From Megasphaera sp. UBA5897 (GTDB lineage Bacteria; Bacillota; Negativicutes; Veillonellales; Megasphaeraceae), in assembly GCA_002431345.1 (NCBI GenBank), contig DJEN01000090.1:1-20469 (forward strand): DNA of 20,469 nucleotides, in the 5' to 3' direction. Shown here in pieces: positions 14,460-20,469 of the stretch (the stretch's first letter is position 1; each line of letters opens with the position of its first letter). The translations under genes were made by a program, and so were the position numbers. The notes beneath the pieces are model-generated. The model ran no database searches and was not told the DNA's origin. It saw only the letters and a program-made list of their open reading frames with translations.

Positions 14460-16249
14460 TGAAAAATAATGTATTACCGAGAGAAGAACTGCTTTCGATT
14501 GTAGAATACGCAGCCATGTCAGATCCGGATGAATTGACAGGAGATCGTATTGAAGCATTAGCTGGTGGTCATGGCATGCTTAACTTGTCTGTATATACGG
14601 TTGCCAATGTTATTATTGAAGAATTGGAACAAGGCGGCCATTTAGATGTACAAAATGCTAATACCAAAAAACTTCCTATGGAAACGATATTGGAAAAATG
14701 TGTCCGTGTTTGTAAAGAAGGCGGGTGCGATGCTGCCAATGCGGCGTTAATTTCTGCTGTGATGATGTATATTGCGGGTACAAAAGCGCAGGTAGGCGTG
14801 CCGGCAGGAAATCGAAAATTAGGTGCTCTGGCGCGGATGATTGCCGGCAATGATCGTTGCGGTGTAGCCAATATTCCGACGGCTAAGAGCAATAATAAAT
14901 TATCGGGATTTCCGGCAGTTGCAGCTGTATACCAAGCTATGGCCGAAGGTAAATTGACAGAAATTGATGGCGATGTTGTACCGGGTGTATTGTTGGGAAG
15001 TGTTATGTTTGGACATAATGCACTGGGAGAAGATATCGTATTTCCACAGTTAGCTAAAAACGGTGCGTATTATGGTACGATAGGTATGATGAAAGCCTAT
15101 CGTGGCGCTGGCATGCATTACGATCCGTTTACGTGTGCCTTATTTGGCGCAGCAGCCATTTTGGAAATTATTCATCCCGATGCTAGTGTGAGTGAAGAAA
15201 TAGGGCCTTATGGCAAGATTACGTCGGCTTTTGTAGCGGGTCAGTCTGCAGCTAAAACGGCAGGACTTCCAGATACATTGCATATCCGTGGCACGAATGA
15301 AGAATATAATACAGGCATGGTCATTGGTGATTTGGCACTCATATTAAAAGATATTGGTGGACCGTCTGTTATTGGTATGATGGCACTGAATGAAATTGTT
15401 TCTGTATTTAAGGAAGGAATCGCCGGTGGCAGTGGCGCGCGCCATAACGTTCCATTAGGACATATGTGTGGATATGCTGTTGTCTTAATGAAAGCGTTGA
15501 TGTATTTTCAAGGGGATACAGAAAAAGCTGTACAAGTGACGTTGGATGACCGTATTCAATCTTCTTTCAATCCCGAATATGCATTAACCAGCATTAATTT
15601 GACAGCTCGTAAAGCCCATGCCATGCATCGTGGTAAGGTAACCGATTTATTAGTAAAAGGAACCGATCCGTATGTACACCACTTGTTGCATCATATTAGT
15701 ACATATGCATATGAACGACTTCAGACGGGGGCTTCTTTAGGTGAAGTCGTAGCTGAGTTAGAAAAGGAAAAAATGACGACGGTAGAAACGAATGCGGCTC
15801 GTATTTTCAGTGCGATGAAAGGAGAACCCGTTTCGATTCATATTTTACAACTTCATGGTGGGTCACGTCGTACGAGCAAGATGGCCATGAAATATATTGC
15901 TTTTGATGCGTATATTGATGTAGAAATTACGTGCGGGAAAAAAAATGTTCTTCTGAAAGGCCTTTTAAATGATATTATTCCGAAAATCGCCCGCGGTGAA
16001 ATCACGGATTTAGATTGGGCGTTAGACATGGTCATTCCTGTTTGCTCCGATCCCTTATTTGGAGGCAGCCATATGATGAATATTGTAATTCCTTCAGCCG
16101 TTGCTGTTTTGTTACATCGTTGTGGCGTAGAGGAAGCAGCTGATGAGGCAACGAAAGCCGGTGTAATTTCAGCAGGTATGCCTGGCGGTAAACCACGTAT
16201 TCGTCGCGTAGCCAATTTGGCGTTACAGATGGAACAGGTATATCAATAA
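14459..16249 (+). CDS. Unrecognised 596-residue protein coupled to the LarC-like gene
   Basis: I do not recognise a family. The protein is rich in Gly and Ala with many predicted helices and no signal peptide or clear membrane anchor. Notable parts are GGCDAANAALISAVMMYIAG (88-107), VGVPAGNRKLGALARMIAG (112-130), RGAGMHYDPFTCALFGAAAI (215-234), GIAGGSGARHNVPLGHMCGY (320-339), the four-histidine motif HHLLHH (407-412), and GGSRRTSKMAMKYIAFDAYI (467-486). Nine cysteines (81, 85, 90, 134, 226, 337, 492, 529, 555), several next to Gly, could bind a metal or cluster. The size and loops look enzyme-like, a little like dehydratases of the PrpD or serine-dehydratase type, but that is a guess. It lacks LarA features. 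TAATG coupling (14457-14461) and a GGGGG ribosome site tie it to the LarC-like gene. One sampled line has 35% GC, low for the window. Confidence 0.75.
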   Translation: MKNNVLPREELLSIVEYAAMSDPDELTGDRIEALAGGHGMLNLSVYTVANVIIEELEQGGHLDVQNANTKKLPMETILEKCVRVCKEGGCDAANAALISAVMMYIAGTKAQVGVPAGNRKLGALARMIAGNDRCGVANIPTAKSNNKLSGFPAVAAVYQAMAEGKLTEIDGDVVPGVLLGSVMFGHNALGEDIVFPQLAKNGAYYGTIGMMKAYRGAGMHYDPFTCALFGAAAILEIIHPDASVSEEIGPYGKITSAFVAGQSAAKTAGLPDTLHIRGTNEEYNTGMVIGDLALILKDIGGPSVIGMMALNEIVSVFKEGIAGGSGARHNVPLGHMCGYAVVLMKALMYFQGDTEKAVQVTLDDRIQSSFNPEYALTSINLTARKAHAMHRGKVTDLLVKGTDPYVHHLLHHISTYAYERLQTGASLGEVVAELEKEKMTTVETNAARIFSAMKGEPVSIHILQLHGGSRRTSKMAMKYIAFDAYIDVEITCGKKNVLLKGLLNDIIPKIARGEITDLDWALDMVIPVCSDPLFGGSHMMNIVIPSAVAVLLHRCGVEEAADEATKAGVISAGMPGGKPRIRRVANLALQMEQVYQ

Positions 16250-16255
16250 AAAAGC

Positions 16256-16306
16256 TATATATACGAAAACGCAGCCTGTGTATCAGGCTGCGTTTTCGTA
16301 TATATA
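16256..16306. terminator. 23-bp perfect bidirectional terminator
   Basis: 16256-16278 pairs perfectly with 16284-16306 around the 5-base loop TGTAT, with GCAGCCTG core, A4/T4 flanks and TATATA ends. It lies between convergent genes, 6 bases after the plus-strand stop and 4 bases before the minus-strand stop, and can serve both. Confidence 0.88.
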
Positions 16307-16310
16307 TAAC

Positions 16311-17774
16311 TTATTCCTGCAATGATAATGTCCGATCGATCAGTGTTTTGTATTGTTTGTATTTTTGTGTTACTTGTTCCAGCGTGTATTGATGATACGT
16401 TGGCAGTTCTTTCAAGCTTTTAAAATAGTTGAGGATAATGTTGTGCAGCTGCTGGTTAATAATCAGATAAAACGGCTGGGCATTGTTTTTGATATAGCGT
16501 TTGTTCTTTTTTAAGAAGCCTGTTTTGTAGTTGGAATAAAAAGATACGTTTTCTCCTTTATAGTCGGAGTCGCCGCAGGAAAACGGCAGAATACCCATGA
16601 CCATATGCGGGTTTTTCTGCATGCCTTCCAGAACGCTTTGAATGTGCGCTTTGCGTTCCTGCGGCGTCAAGGCGTACTGCACATCGGCCAAGTAGATGTA
16701 GCCAGTTTCGACGTACCGCAGCAAGGAGGTAGTAGGCATTAAAAACTCAATTTCGGATACATCCAATACTTCTTCCCAAGTCAGGCAGAGACGCTGAATG
16801 GAAAAGGCTTTTTCCGGTGACGTGCTTGCGATAATGCTTTCAAACACTTCATGCGGCAGCAGAAATTCAAAGCCGTTGGCCAAAAAGAAGAAGAAACTGT
16901 TGGTAGCATAAAAAGCGGTACGGTAGCCCATATCATCCATGCCGAGCGAGCTGGCAAGAGATGTCAGCGCTTTTTTGGAAGTACCGGTAAAACTAAATCG
17001 TTCGTAAATATCCCAAACTGTAGATTCATCAAAAATATACGTGCACATATTGAAGCGCGGCGGATTGGAAAGGGCATACTGGACAGCAAAAGACCCTTTC
17101 AGGATGATGAGGTTGGCGTTGTCAATATCGTGGATGTCGTAGAAAATGAAGTCAAAATCTAAAAAGTGATTGATGATTTGATATAAATTATGCACCATCG
17201 ATATATCTTTTTCCAGTTTGTCCAAATCTAAGCCCACACGAATGGTCAGCGTATTGGAACCGAGGTCGATGTTTTCCAGATATTTCCAAAACCCTGCCTG
17301 GTATAAGGTAGTAAATTCTCCCAAAACCAACAGTTCACCGTCACCTTCGAGATTTTGGATGCTTTTTTGCAGTACATCTGCCAAAAAAGCTGCCGTGTCA
17401 TGATGGCCTGTAATGACTTTAATAGCCGGACGGCTGTCTTTCGTTTTGGGAGCATGGCTTTGATTGAGTGTAGAACGATAAGCAGAACAAAGATATTGAC
17501 TGATTTCAAATCCTAAATCTTCTGTATCGCTGGTAATAGGAAAAGTCTTAAAAAACTTTTCTTTTTTCCGCTGTTTAATAATCAGTTCCGCAAAGTACTG
17601 GCCCATTTCTTCATTGATGCGTTCTACATAGCGTGATGAAGGCAGCTTTGTGCCGTTGCTCCATTTGTTTACGTAGGATACATCGTAGCCGACAATATCT
17701 GCCAATGAAATAAACTTAGCCTGGGTAAAGGTAATCAGCCGTTTCAATGTTGAAGCGTAACCGTCTGAAATCAT
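16311..17774 (-). CDS. HTH transcriptional regulator with large uncharacterised C-terminal region
   Basis: The 487-residue protein begins with a Cro/C1-like helix-turn-helix (about 22-45, SLADIVGYDVSYVNKWSNGT), followed by a basic stretch (KQRKKEKFF) and some 400 residues I cannot assign to a named sensor domain. That part includes KVITGHHDTAAFLADVL, LLVLGEFTTLYQAGFWKYL and VGLDLDKLEKDISMVHNLYQ, so it looks alpha/beta and may bind a small molecule or nucleotide. AGGAGGC at 17782-17788 (minus strand) sets the start. It is convergent with the LarC-like pair and divergent from crt; either could be a target. A dyad 35 bases before its start codon suggests autoregulation. Confidence 0.7.
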   Translation of the reverse strand: MISDGYASTLKRLITFTQAKFISLADIVGYDVSYVNKWSNGTKLPSSRYVERINEEMGQYFAELIIKQRKKEKFFKTFPITSDTEDLGFEISQYLCSAYRSTLNQSHAPKTKDSRPAIKVITGHHDTAAFLADVLQKSIQNLEGDGELLVLGEFTTLYQAGFWKYLENIDLGSNTLTIRVGLDLDKLEKDISMVHNLYQIINHFLDFDFIFYDIHDIDNANLIILKGSFAVQYALSNPPRFNMCTYIFDESTVWDIYERFSFTGTSKKALTSLASSLGMDDMGYRTAFYATNSFFFFLANGFEFLLPHEVFESIIASTSPEKAFSIQRLCLTWEEVLDVSEIEFLMPTTSLLRYVETGYIYLADVQYALTPQERKAHIQSVLEGMQKNPHMVMGILPFSCGDSDYKGENVSFYSNYKTGFLKKNKRYIKNNAQPFYLIINQQLHNIILNYFKSLKELPTYHQYTLEQVTQKYKQYKTLIDRTLSLQE

Positions 17775-17808
17775 GGTGCAAGCCTCCTATAAGTGATTTA
17801 TATAACGA

Positions 17809-17831
17809 AATACTCCGGGTATGGGAGTATT
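17809..17831. promoter_or_regulatory. Operator-like dyad ahead of the HTH regulator gene
   Basis: AATACTCC (17809-17816) and GGAGTATT (17824-17831) form a perfect 8-bp inverted repeat with a 7-base spacer. It lies between the predicted minus-strand transcription start and the start codon, so it could be a roadblock operator or a leader hairpin. Its ATACTC/GAGTAT arms are shared with the dyad at 10545-10566, with a spacer one base shorter. Confidence 0.5.
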
Positions 17832-17872
17832 CGGAATAGACAAACAAGTTATAAATAAAAAATATCATCATA

Positions 17873-17901
17873 ATTATACCATAGGCCGTATAGACAGGCA
17901 A
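17873..17901 (-). promoter_or_regulatory. Extended -10 promoter of the HTH regulator gene
   Basis: Read on the minus strand: TTGCCT (17901-17896), 17 bases, then TATGGTATAAT with TATAAT at 17878-17873 and TG one base upstream. Transcription would start near 17866. Confidence 0.6.
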
Positions 17902-17960
17902 AAAGGAATTCATAATTTAAGGACAAAAATTCCATGGACTAATTCTTGTGCTAAAAAATG

Positions 17961-18016
17961 CAAAACAGTCCTGTTTTGTTCCATCGTGAGACTTTGTATA
18001 CTTAAGTCACAAAGTC
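17961..18016 (+). promoter_or_regulatory. Palindrome-rich putative promoter/operator of crt
   Basis: CAAAACAG-TC-CTGTTTTG (17961-17978) is a perfect 18-base palindrome with a 2-base centre. GACTTTGT (17990-17997) and ACAAAGTC (18009-18016) form a second perfect 8-bp repeat, with the palindrome ACTTAAGT (18000-18007) inside it. A possible -10, TATACT (17997-18002), lies within the second dyad, and the first dyad covers the -35 area. The stretch 17775-18082 otherwise contains only the HTH gene's leader and promoter and the crt ribosome site AAGGAGGG. Confidence 0.5.
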
Positions 18017-18082
18017 AAGCAGCCCTAATACAGGGAGTTGACGAAATCATTGCTTCATTATTTTTAAGGAGGGTTATGTAAC

Positions 18083-18865
18083 ATGGCTTACAATAACATT
18101 GAATTTACAAAAGAAGACGGCATTGGTATTTTGACGATTAATCGTCCGAAAGCACTCAACGCTTTGAATACGGAAACAGTTGTAGAATTGAACGACTGCG
18201 TTGGCAAAATCGAAAATGATGCTGAAGTAAAAGTTCTTATCGTAACAGGCGGCGGTGCTAAATCCTTCGTAGCTGGTGCTGATATTGTTGAAATGTCCAC
18301 GAAAAATGCTGTAGAAGGCCGTCATTTCGGTAAAATTGCACAGGATACATTTACACGCATTGAAAACCTTCCGCAGCCGGTTATCGCTGCAGTAAACGGC
18401 TACGCTCTCGGCGGCGGCTGCGAACTCGCCTGCGCCTGCGATTTCCGTTATGCATCTGAAAATGCTAAATTTGGCCAGCCGGAAGTTGGTCTCGGTATTA
18501 CACCGGGCTTTGGCGGTACACAGCGTCTCCCCCGTGTCGTTGGCCGCGGCTATGGCAAAGAATTGATTTACACAGCCAGCATGATTGATGCACAAGAAGC
18601 TTATCGTATTGGCCTCGTTAATAAAGTTGTTCCTCAGGATCAGCTTATGGAAACAGCTAAAAAGACAGCTAAGAAAATCGCTTCCAATGCTAAAATCGCT
18701 GTACAGCTCGCAAAATCCGCTATCAACCGCGGCATTAACTGCGACGTTATTACAGGTATTGCATACGAAGACGAAGTATTCGGCCTCTGCTTTGCTACAG
18801 AAGACCAAAAAGAAGGCATGGCTGCATTCGTTGAAAAACGCAAAGCTAACTTCACAGATAAATAA
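18083..18865 (+). CDS. crt: Crotonase / 3-hydroxybutyryl-CoA dehydratase
   Basis: This enoyl-CoA hydratase interconverts 3-hydroxybutyryl-CoA and crotonyl-CoA in butyrate-type fermentation. The 260 residues equal the usual length. Oxyanion-hole segments are VAGADI (64-69) and LGGG (109-112), and the two catalytic glutamates are E114 (GGGCELA) and E134 (QPEVGLG). Codons are biased towards GCT, GTT, CTC and AAA, as in abundant proteins, and AAGGAGGG ends about 9 bases before the ATG. It is followed by an acyl-CoA dehydrogenase gene 114 bases downstream. No thiolase, 3-hydroxyacyl-CoA dehydrogenase or Etf gene is in the window. Confidence 0.95.
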   Translation: MAYNNIEFTKEDGIGILTINRPKALNALNTETVVELNDCVGKIENDAEVKVLIVTGGGAKSFVAGADIVEMSTKNAVEGRHFGKIAQDTFTRIENLPQPVIAAVNGYALGGGCELACACDFRYASENAKFGQPEVGLGITPGFGGTQRLPRVVGRGYGKELIYTASMIDAQEAYRIGLVNKVVPQDQLMETAKKTAKKIASNAKIAVQLAKSAINRGINCDVITGIAYEDEVFGLCFATEDQKEGMAAFVEKRKANFTDK

Positions 18866-18902
18866 GTTTTTTAGCCCGGCTCGTTTGCCTGACGAAATGA
18901 GT

Positions 18903-18928
18903 AAAGGCGTCATTTGCATGGCGCCTTT
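18903..18928 (+). terminator. Hairpin between crt and the acyl-CoA dehydrogenase gene
   Basis: AAAGGCGTCAT (18903-18913) pairs with ATGGCGCCTTT (18918-18928) with one G-U pair and loop TTGC. Only a short broken T stretch (TTTCTTAAT) follows, so it may be a partial terminator or attenuator, or an RNA-stabilising hairpin that sets the crt to dehydrogenase ratio. Confidence 0.55.
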
Positions 18929-18964
18929 CTTAATAAAAAATACTATGTATTAAGAAATATTTTT

Positions 18965-18970
18965 AGGAGG
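18965..18970 (+). promoter_or_regulatory. Ribosome site deciding the acyl-CoA dehydrogenase start
   Basis: AGGAGG stands 9 bases before ATG 18980. The in-frame ATG at 18914 lies inside the intergenic hairpin, has no ribosome site and would add 22 residues unlike the family, so 18980 is preferred. Confidence 0.9.
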
Positions 18971-18979
18971 AATACTCTC

Positions 18980-20125
18980 ATGGATTTTAAATTAACTGAA
19001 ATGCAGCAAGACATTGCTAATTTGGCAAAAGATTTTGCAACTAAAAAATTAGCTCCGACTGTTAAAGAACGCGACGAAAAAGAAGTTTTTGACCGCTCTA
19101 TTCTTGACGAAATGGGCAGCCTTGGTCTTCTCGGCATTCCTTGGGAAGAAGAAAACGGCGGCGTTGGCGCTGACTTCCTCAGCTTGGCTGTAGCCTGCGA
19201 AGAAGTTGCCAAAGTTGACCCTTCCATCGCTTTGAGCTTTGAAGTACATACGATGCTCTGCTCCTGGCCTATCTGGAAATTCGGTACAGCAGAACAGAAA
19301 CAGAAATTCTTAAAACCCTTGGCAGAAGGCACAAAACTCGGCGCATTCGGCCTTACTGAACCAAACGCCGGCACAGACGCTTTGAACGGCTCTACAACAG
19401 CTGTTAAAGAAGGCGACTACTACATCCTCAACGGCTCCAAAGTATTTAACACCAATGGCGGCGAAGCAGACGTAACGGTTGTCTTTGCAGCTACAGATAA
19501 ATCCAAAGGTGCCAAAGGTATGAGCGCTTTTATTCTTGAAAAAGGCATGGAAGGCTTTACATACGGCAAAGAAGAAATCAAAATGGGTATCCGCGCTTCC
19601 GTACAGCGTGAACTCGTATTCCAGAACGTAAAAGTTCCGGCTGCAAACCTCCTCGGTAAAGAAGGCGAAGGCTTCAAAATCGCTATGATGACGTTGGACG
19701 GCGGCCGTGTCGGCGTTGGCGCACAGGCTCTCGGCATTGCTGAAGGCGCTTACAACGAAGCTGTTAAATACGCAAAAGAACGTGTACAGTTCGGCAAACC
19801 GATCGCAACGAAACAGGCAATCGCTTTCATGCTCGCTGACATGAAACTCAAAATCGAAACAGCTCGTTTGGCTGTATACAAAGCTGCTTGGAAAATGGGC
19901 CAGCCTGATGTTAAATCCTATTCCATGGATGCATCTATCGCTAAAAAATATGCTTCTGATATTGCAATGGAAGTTACAACCGATGCTGTACAAGTATTCG
20001 GCGGCTACGGCTTCACTCGTGAATATCCGGTAGAACGCTACATGCGCGATGCGAAGATTACACAGATTTACGAAGGTACCAACCAGGTACAGCAGATGAT
20101 TATCTCCGGCTCCATCCTCAGATAA
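18980..20125 (+). CDS. bcd: Short-chain (butyryl-CoA type) acyl-CoA dehydrogenase
   Basis: This FAD enzyme reduces crotonyl-CoA to butyryl-CoA (or works in reverse), normally paired with an electron-transferring flavoprotein. The 381-residue length matches bacterial butyryl-CoA dehydrogenases. Landmarks in order are MDFKLTEMQQDIANLAKDFA, the substrate/FAD segment GAFGLTEPNAGTDALN, LNGSKVFNTNGG, the MMTLDGGRVGVGAQALGIAE helix, QVFGGYGFTREYPVERYMRD, and the catalytic Glu E365 in QIYEGTNQVQ. The Megasphaera enzyme is close in overall pattern but not the same; other short acyl-CoAs are possible substrates. Codon bias is strong. It is probably co-transcribed with crt through the intergenic hairpin. 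A terminator follows. Confidence 0.93.
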   Translation: MDFKLTEMQQDIANLAKDFATKKLAPTVKERDEKEVFDRSILDEMGSLGLLGIPWEEENGGVGADFLSLAVACEEVAKVDPSIALSFEVHTMLCSWPIWKFGTAEQKQKFLKPLAEGTKLGAFGLTEPNAGTDALNGSTTAVKEGDYYILNGSKVFNTNGGEADVTVVFAATDKSKGAKGMSAFILEKGMEGFTYGKEEIKMGIRASVQRELVFQNVKVPAANLLGKEGEGFKIAMMTLDGGRVGVGAQALGIAEGAYNEAVKYAKERVQFGKPIATKQAIAFMLADMKLKIETARLAVYKAAWKMGQPDVKSYSMDASIAKKYASDIAMEVTTDAVQVFGGYGFTREYPVERYMRDAKITQIYEGTNQVQQMIISGSILR

Positions 20126-20190
20126 TAACTTTGTTACCTCCTTAAAAGGTAAATATATATTTGTAGTTACAAGTTAAACATGTTGCTCAA

Positions 20191-20233
20191 AGAAAATCCC
20201 GGCTGCAATTGGACACTGCAGTCGGGATTTTCT
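20191..20233. terminator. Bidirectional terminator between convergent genes
   Basis: AGAAAATCCCGGCTGCA (20191-20207) pairs with 20217-20233 over 17 bp with one G-U pair and a 9-base loop. A4 on one side and T4 on the other fit use from both the dehydrogenase gene and the minus-strand gene that follows. Confidence 0.88.
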
Positions 20234-20254
20234 TATGTCATACCAACAGGGAAA

Positions 20255-20455
20255 TTACTGAAATACCCGCCAAAGCCCGATAATCAAAAAGAGTACGATA
20301 ATGCAGAAACTAATCACACGGGTTTTGGAAAAGATTTTGGGGTCGTTTTGTATATTTTTGGGCGGTGTCGGCGGCGGTATGATTTGTTTGGTGCCGCAGA
20401 TGGGACAAACGAGTACACCGTCCCGCAGTTCCGTGCCGCAAGTGGGGCAAATCAT
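20255..20455 (-). CDS. Small zinc-ribbon protein with a C-terminal membrane anchor
   Basis: This 66-residue protein begins CPTCGTELRDGVLVCPICGT, a zinc ribbon with two CxxC pairs (residues 3-6 and 17-20), then a proline-rich linker (about 25-40) and one hydrophobic segment (about 46-63, VISFCIIVLFLIIGLW). It is probably a tail-anchored membrane protein with the ribbon in the cytoplasm. GAGGAG lies just upstream of the ATG at the window edge. Such zinc-ribbon proteins are common and have no assigned function; partners upstream of it are not visible. Confidence 0.75.
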   Translation of the reverse strand: MICPTCGTELRDGVLVCPICGTKQIIPPPTPPKNIQNDPKIFSKTRVISFCIIVLFLIIGLWRVFQ

Positions 20456-20469
20456 GATATCATCTCCTC

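Noticed and set aside
14459..16249. Assignment of the 596-residue protein as a LarA-type racemase, PrpD-type dehydratase or serine dehydratase
   Set aside because: Some Gly-rich loops are reminiscent of dehydratases, but no diagnostic motif of LarA, PrpD or the Fe-S serine dehydratases could be matched by eye.
17821..18081. 86-residue plus-strand frame ahead of crt
   Set aside because: It overlaps the palindromes and the HTH gene's promoter, ends inside the crt ribosome site region, and its translation looks like noncoding DNA.
18914..18979. Upstream ATG for the acyl-CoA dehydrogenase
   Set aside because: It lies in the hairpin loop, lacks a ribosome site, and adds 22 residues not seen in the family; AGGAGG supports 18980.
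1..20469. CRISPR arrays, tRNA or rRNA genes, insertion sequences, prophage
   Set aside because: No regularly spaced direct repeats, RNA gene signatures, transposase or integrase motifs were found on either strand.

Overview
The window reads as a chromosomal segment of a diderm, anaerobic Firmicute of the Negativicutes, most likely Megasphaera or a close Veillonellales relative. This is inference from three things: a Bacillus-like dnaX-ebfC-recR-bofA block; outer-membrane-type proteins (lipoprotein membrane-fusion adaptor, AsmA/TamB-like protein, exported cobaltochelatase) in an otherwise Firmicute background; and acyl-CoA fermentation genes (propionate/acetate CoA-transferase, crotonase, butyryl-CoA-type dehydrogenase) of the kind found in Megasphaera. 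No tRNA, rRNA, CRISPR array, insertion sequence or phage gene was seen.

Region 1 (1-7609) is one long plus-strand run with gaps of 33 bases or less or short overlaps, closed by a strong terminator. It holds dnaX (5' end outside the window), ebfC, recR, a bofA-like gene, an orphan efflux adaptor lipoprotein, an IclR-type regulator, a 3-methyladenine DNA glycosylase, a DUF2156-type acyltransferase that appears to start at an ATT codon, and an Eis-like acetyltransferase. dnaX carries an A10 run where a one-base slip in either direction meets a stop within about 17 bases.

Region 2 (7623-10535) holds an AsmA-like envelope protein with its own promoter, then an extended -10 promoter, a cobalamin riboswitch, a riboswitch-type terminator, and a single cbiK gene whose product has a signal peptide. 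Region 3 (10545-13736) holds an MFS transporter preceded by an operator-like dyad, then a family I CoA-transferase ending in an 18-bp perfect hairpin.

Region 4 (13759-16306) is the most unusual part. It is an AT-rich, two-gene, translationally coupled unit: a stand-alone protein resembling the C-terminal (CTP-binding) half of the nickel-pincer cofactor protein LarC, and a 596-residue protein of no family I recognise. It is closed by a 23-bp perfect hairpin shared with the convergent gene behind it, and carries several palindromes upstream. This is the best candidate for an undescribed system.

Region 5 (16311-20455) has a 487-residue HTH regulator on the minus strand, divergent from a crotonase/acyl-CoA dehydrogenase pair with strong codon bias, a palindrome-rich intergenic region between them, an attenuator-like hairpin between crt and the dehydrogenase gene, and finally a convergent 66-residue zinc-ribbon membrane protein.
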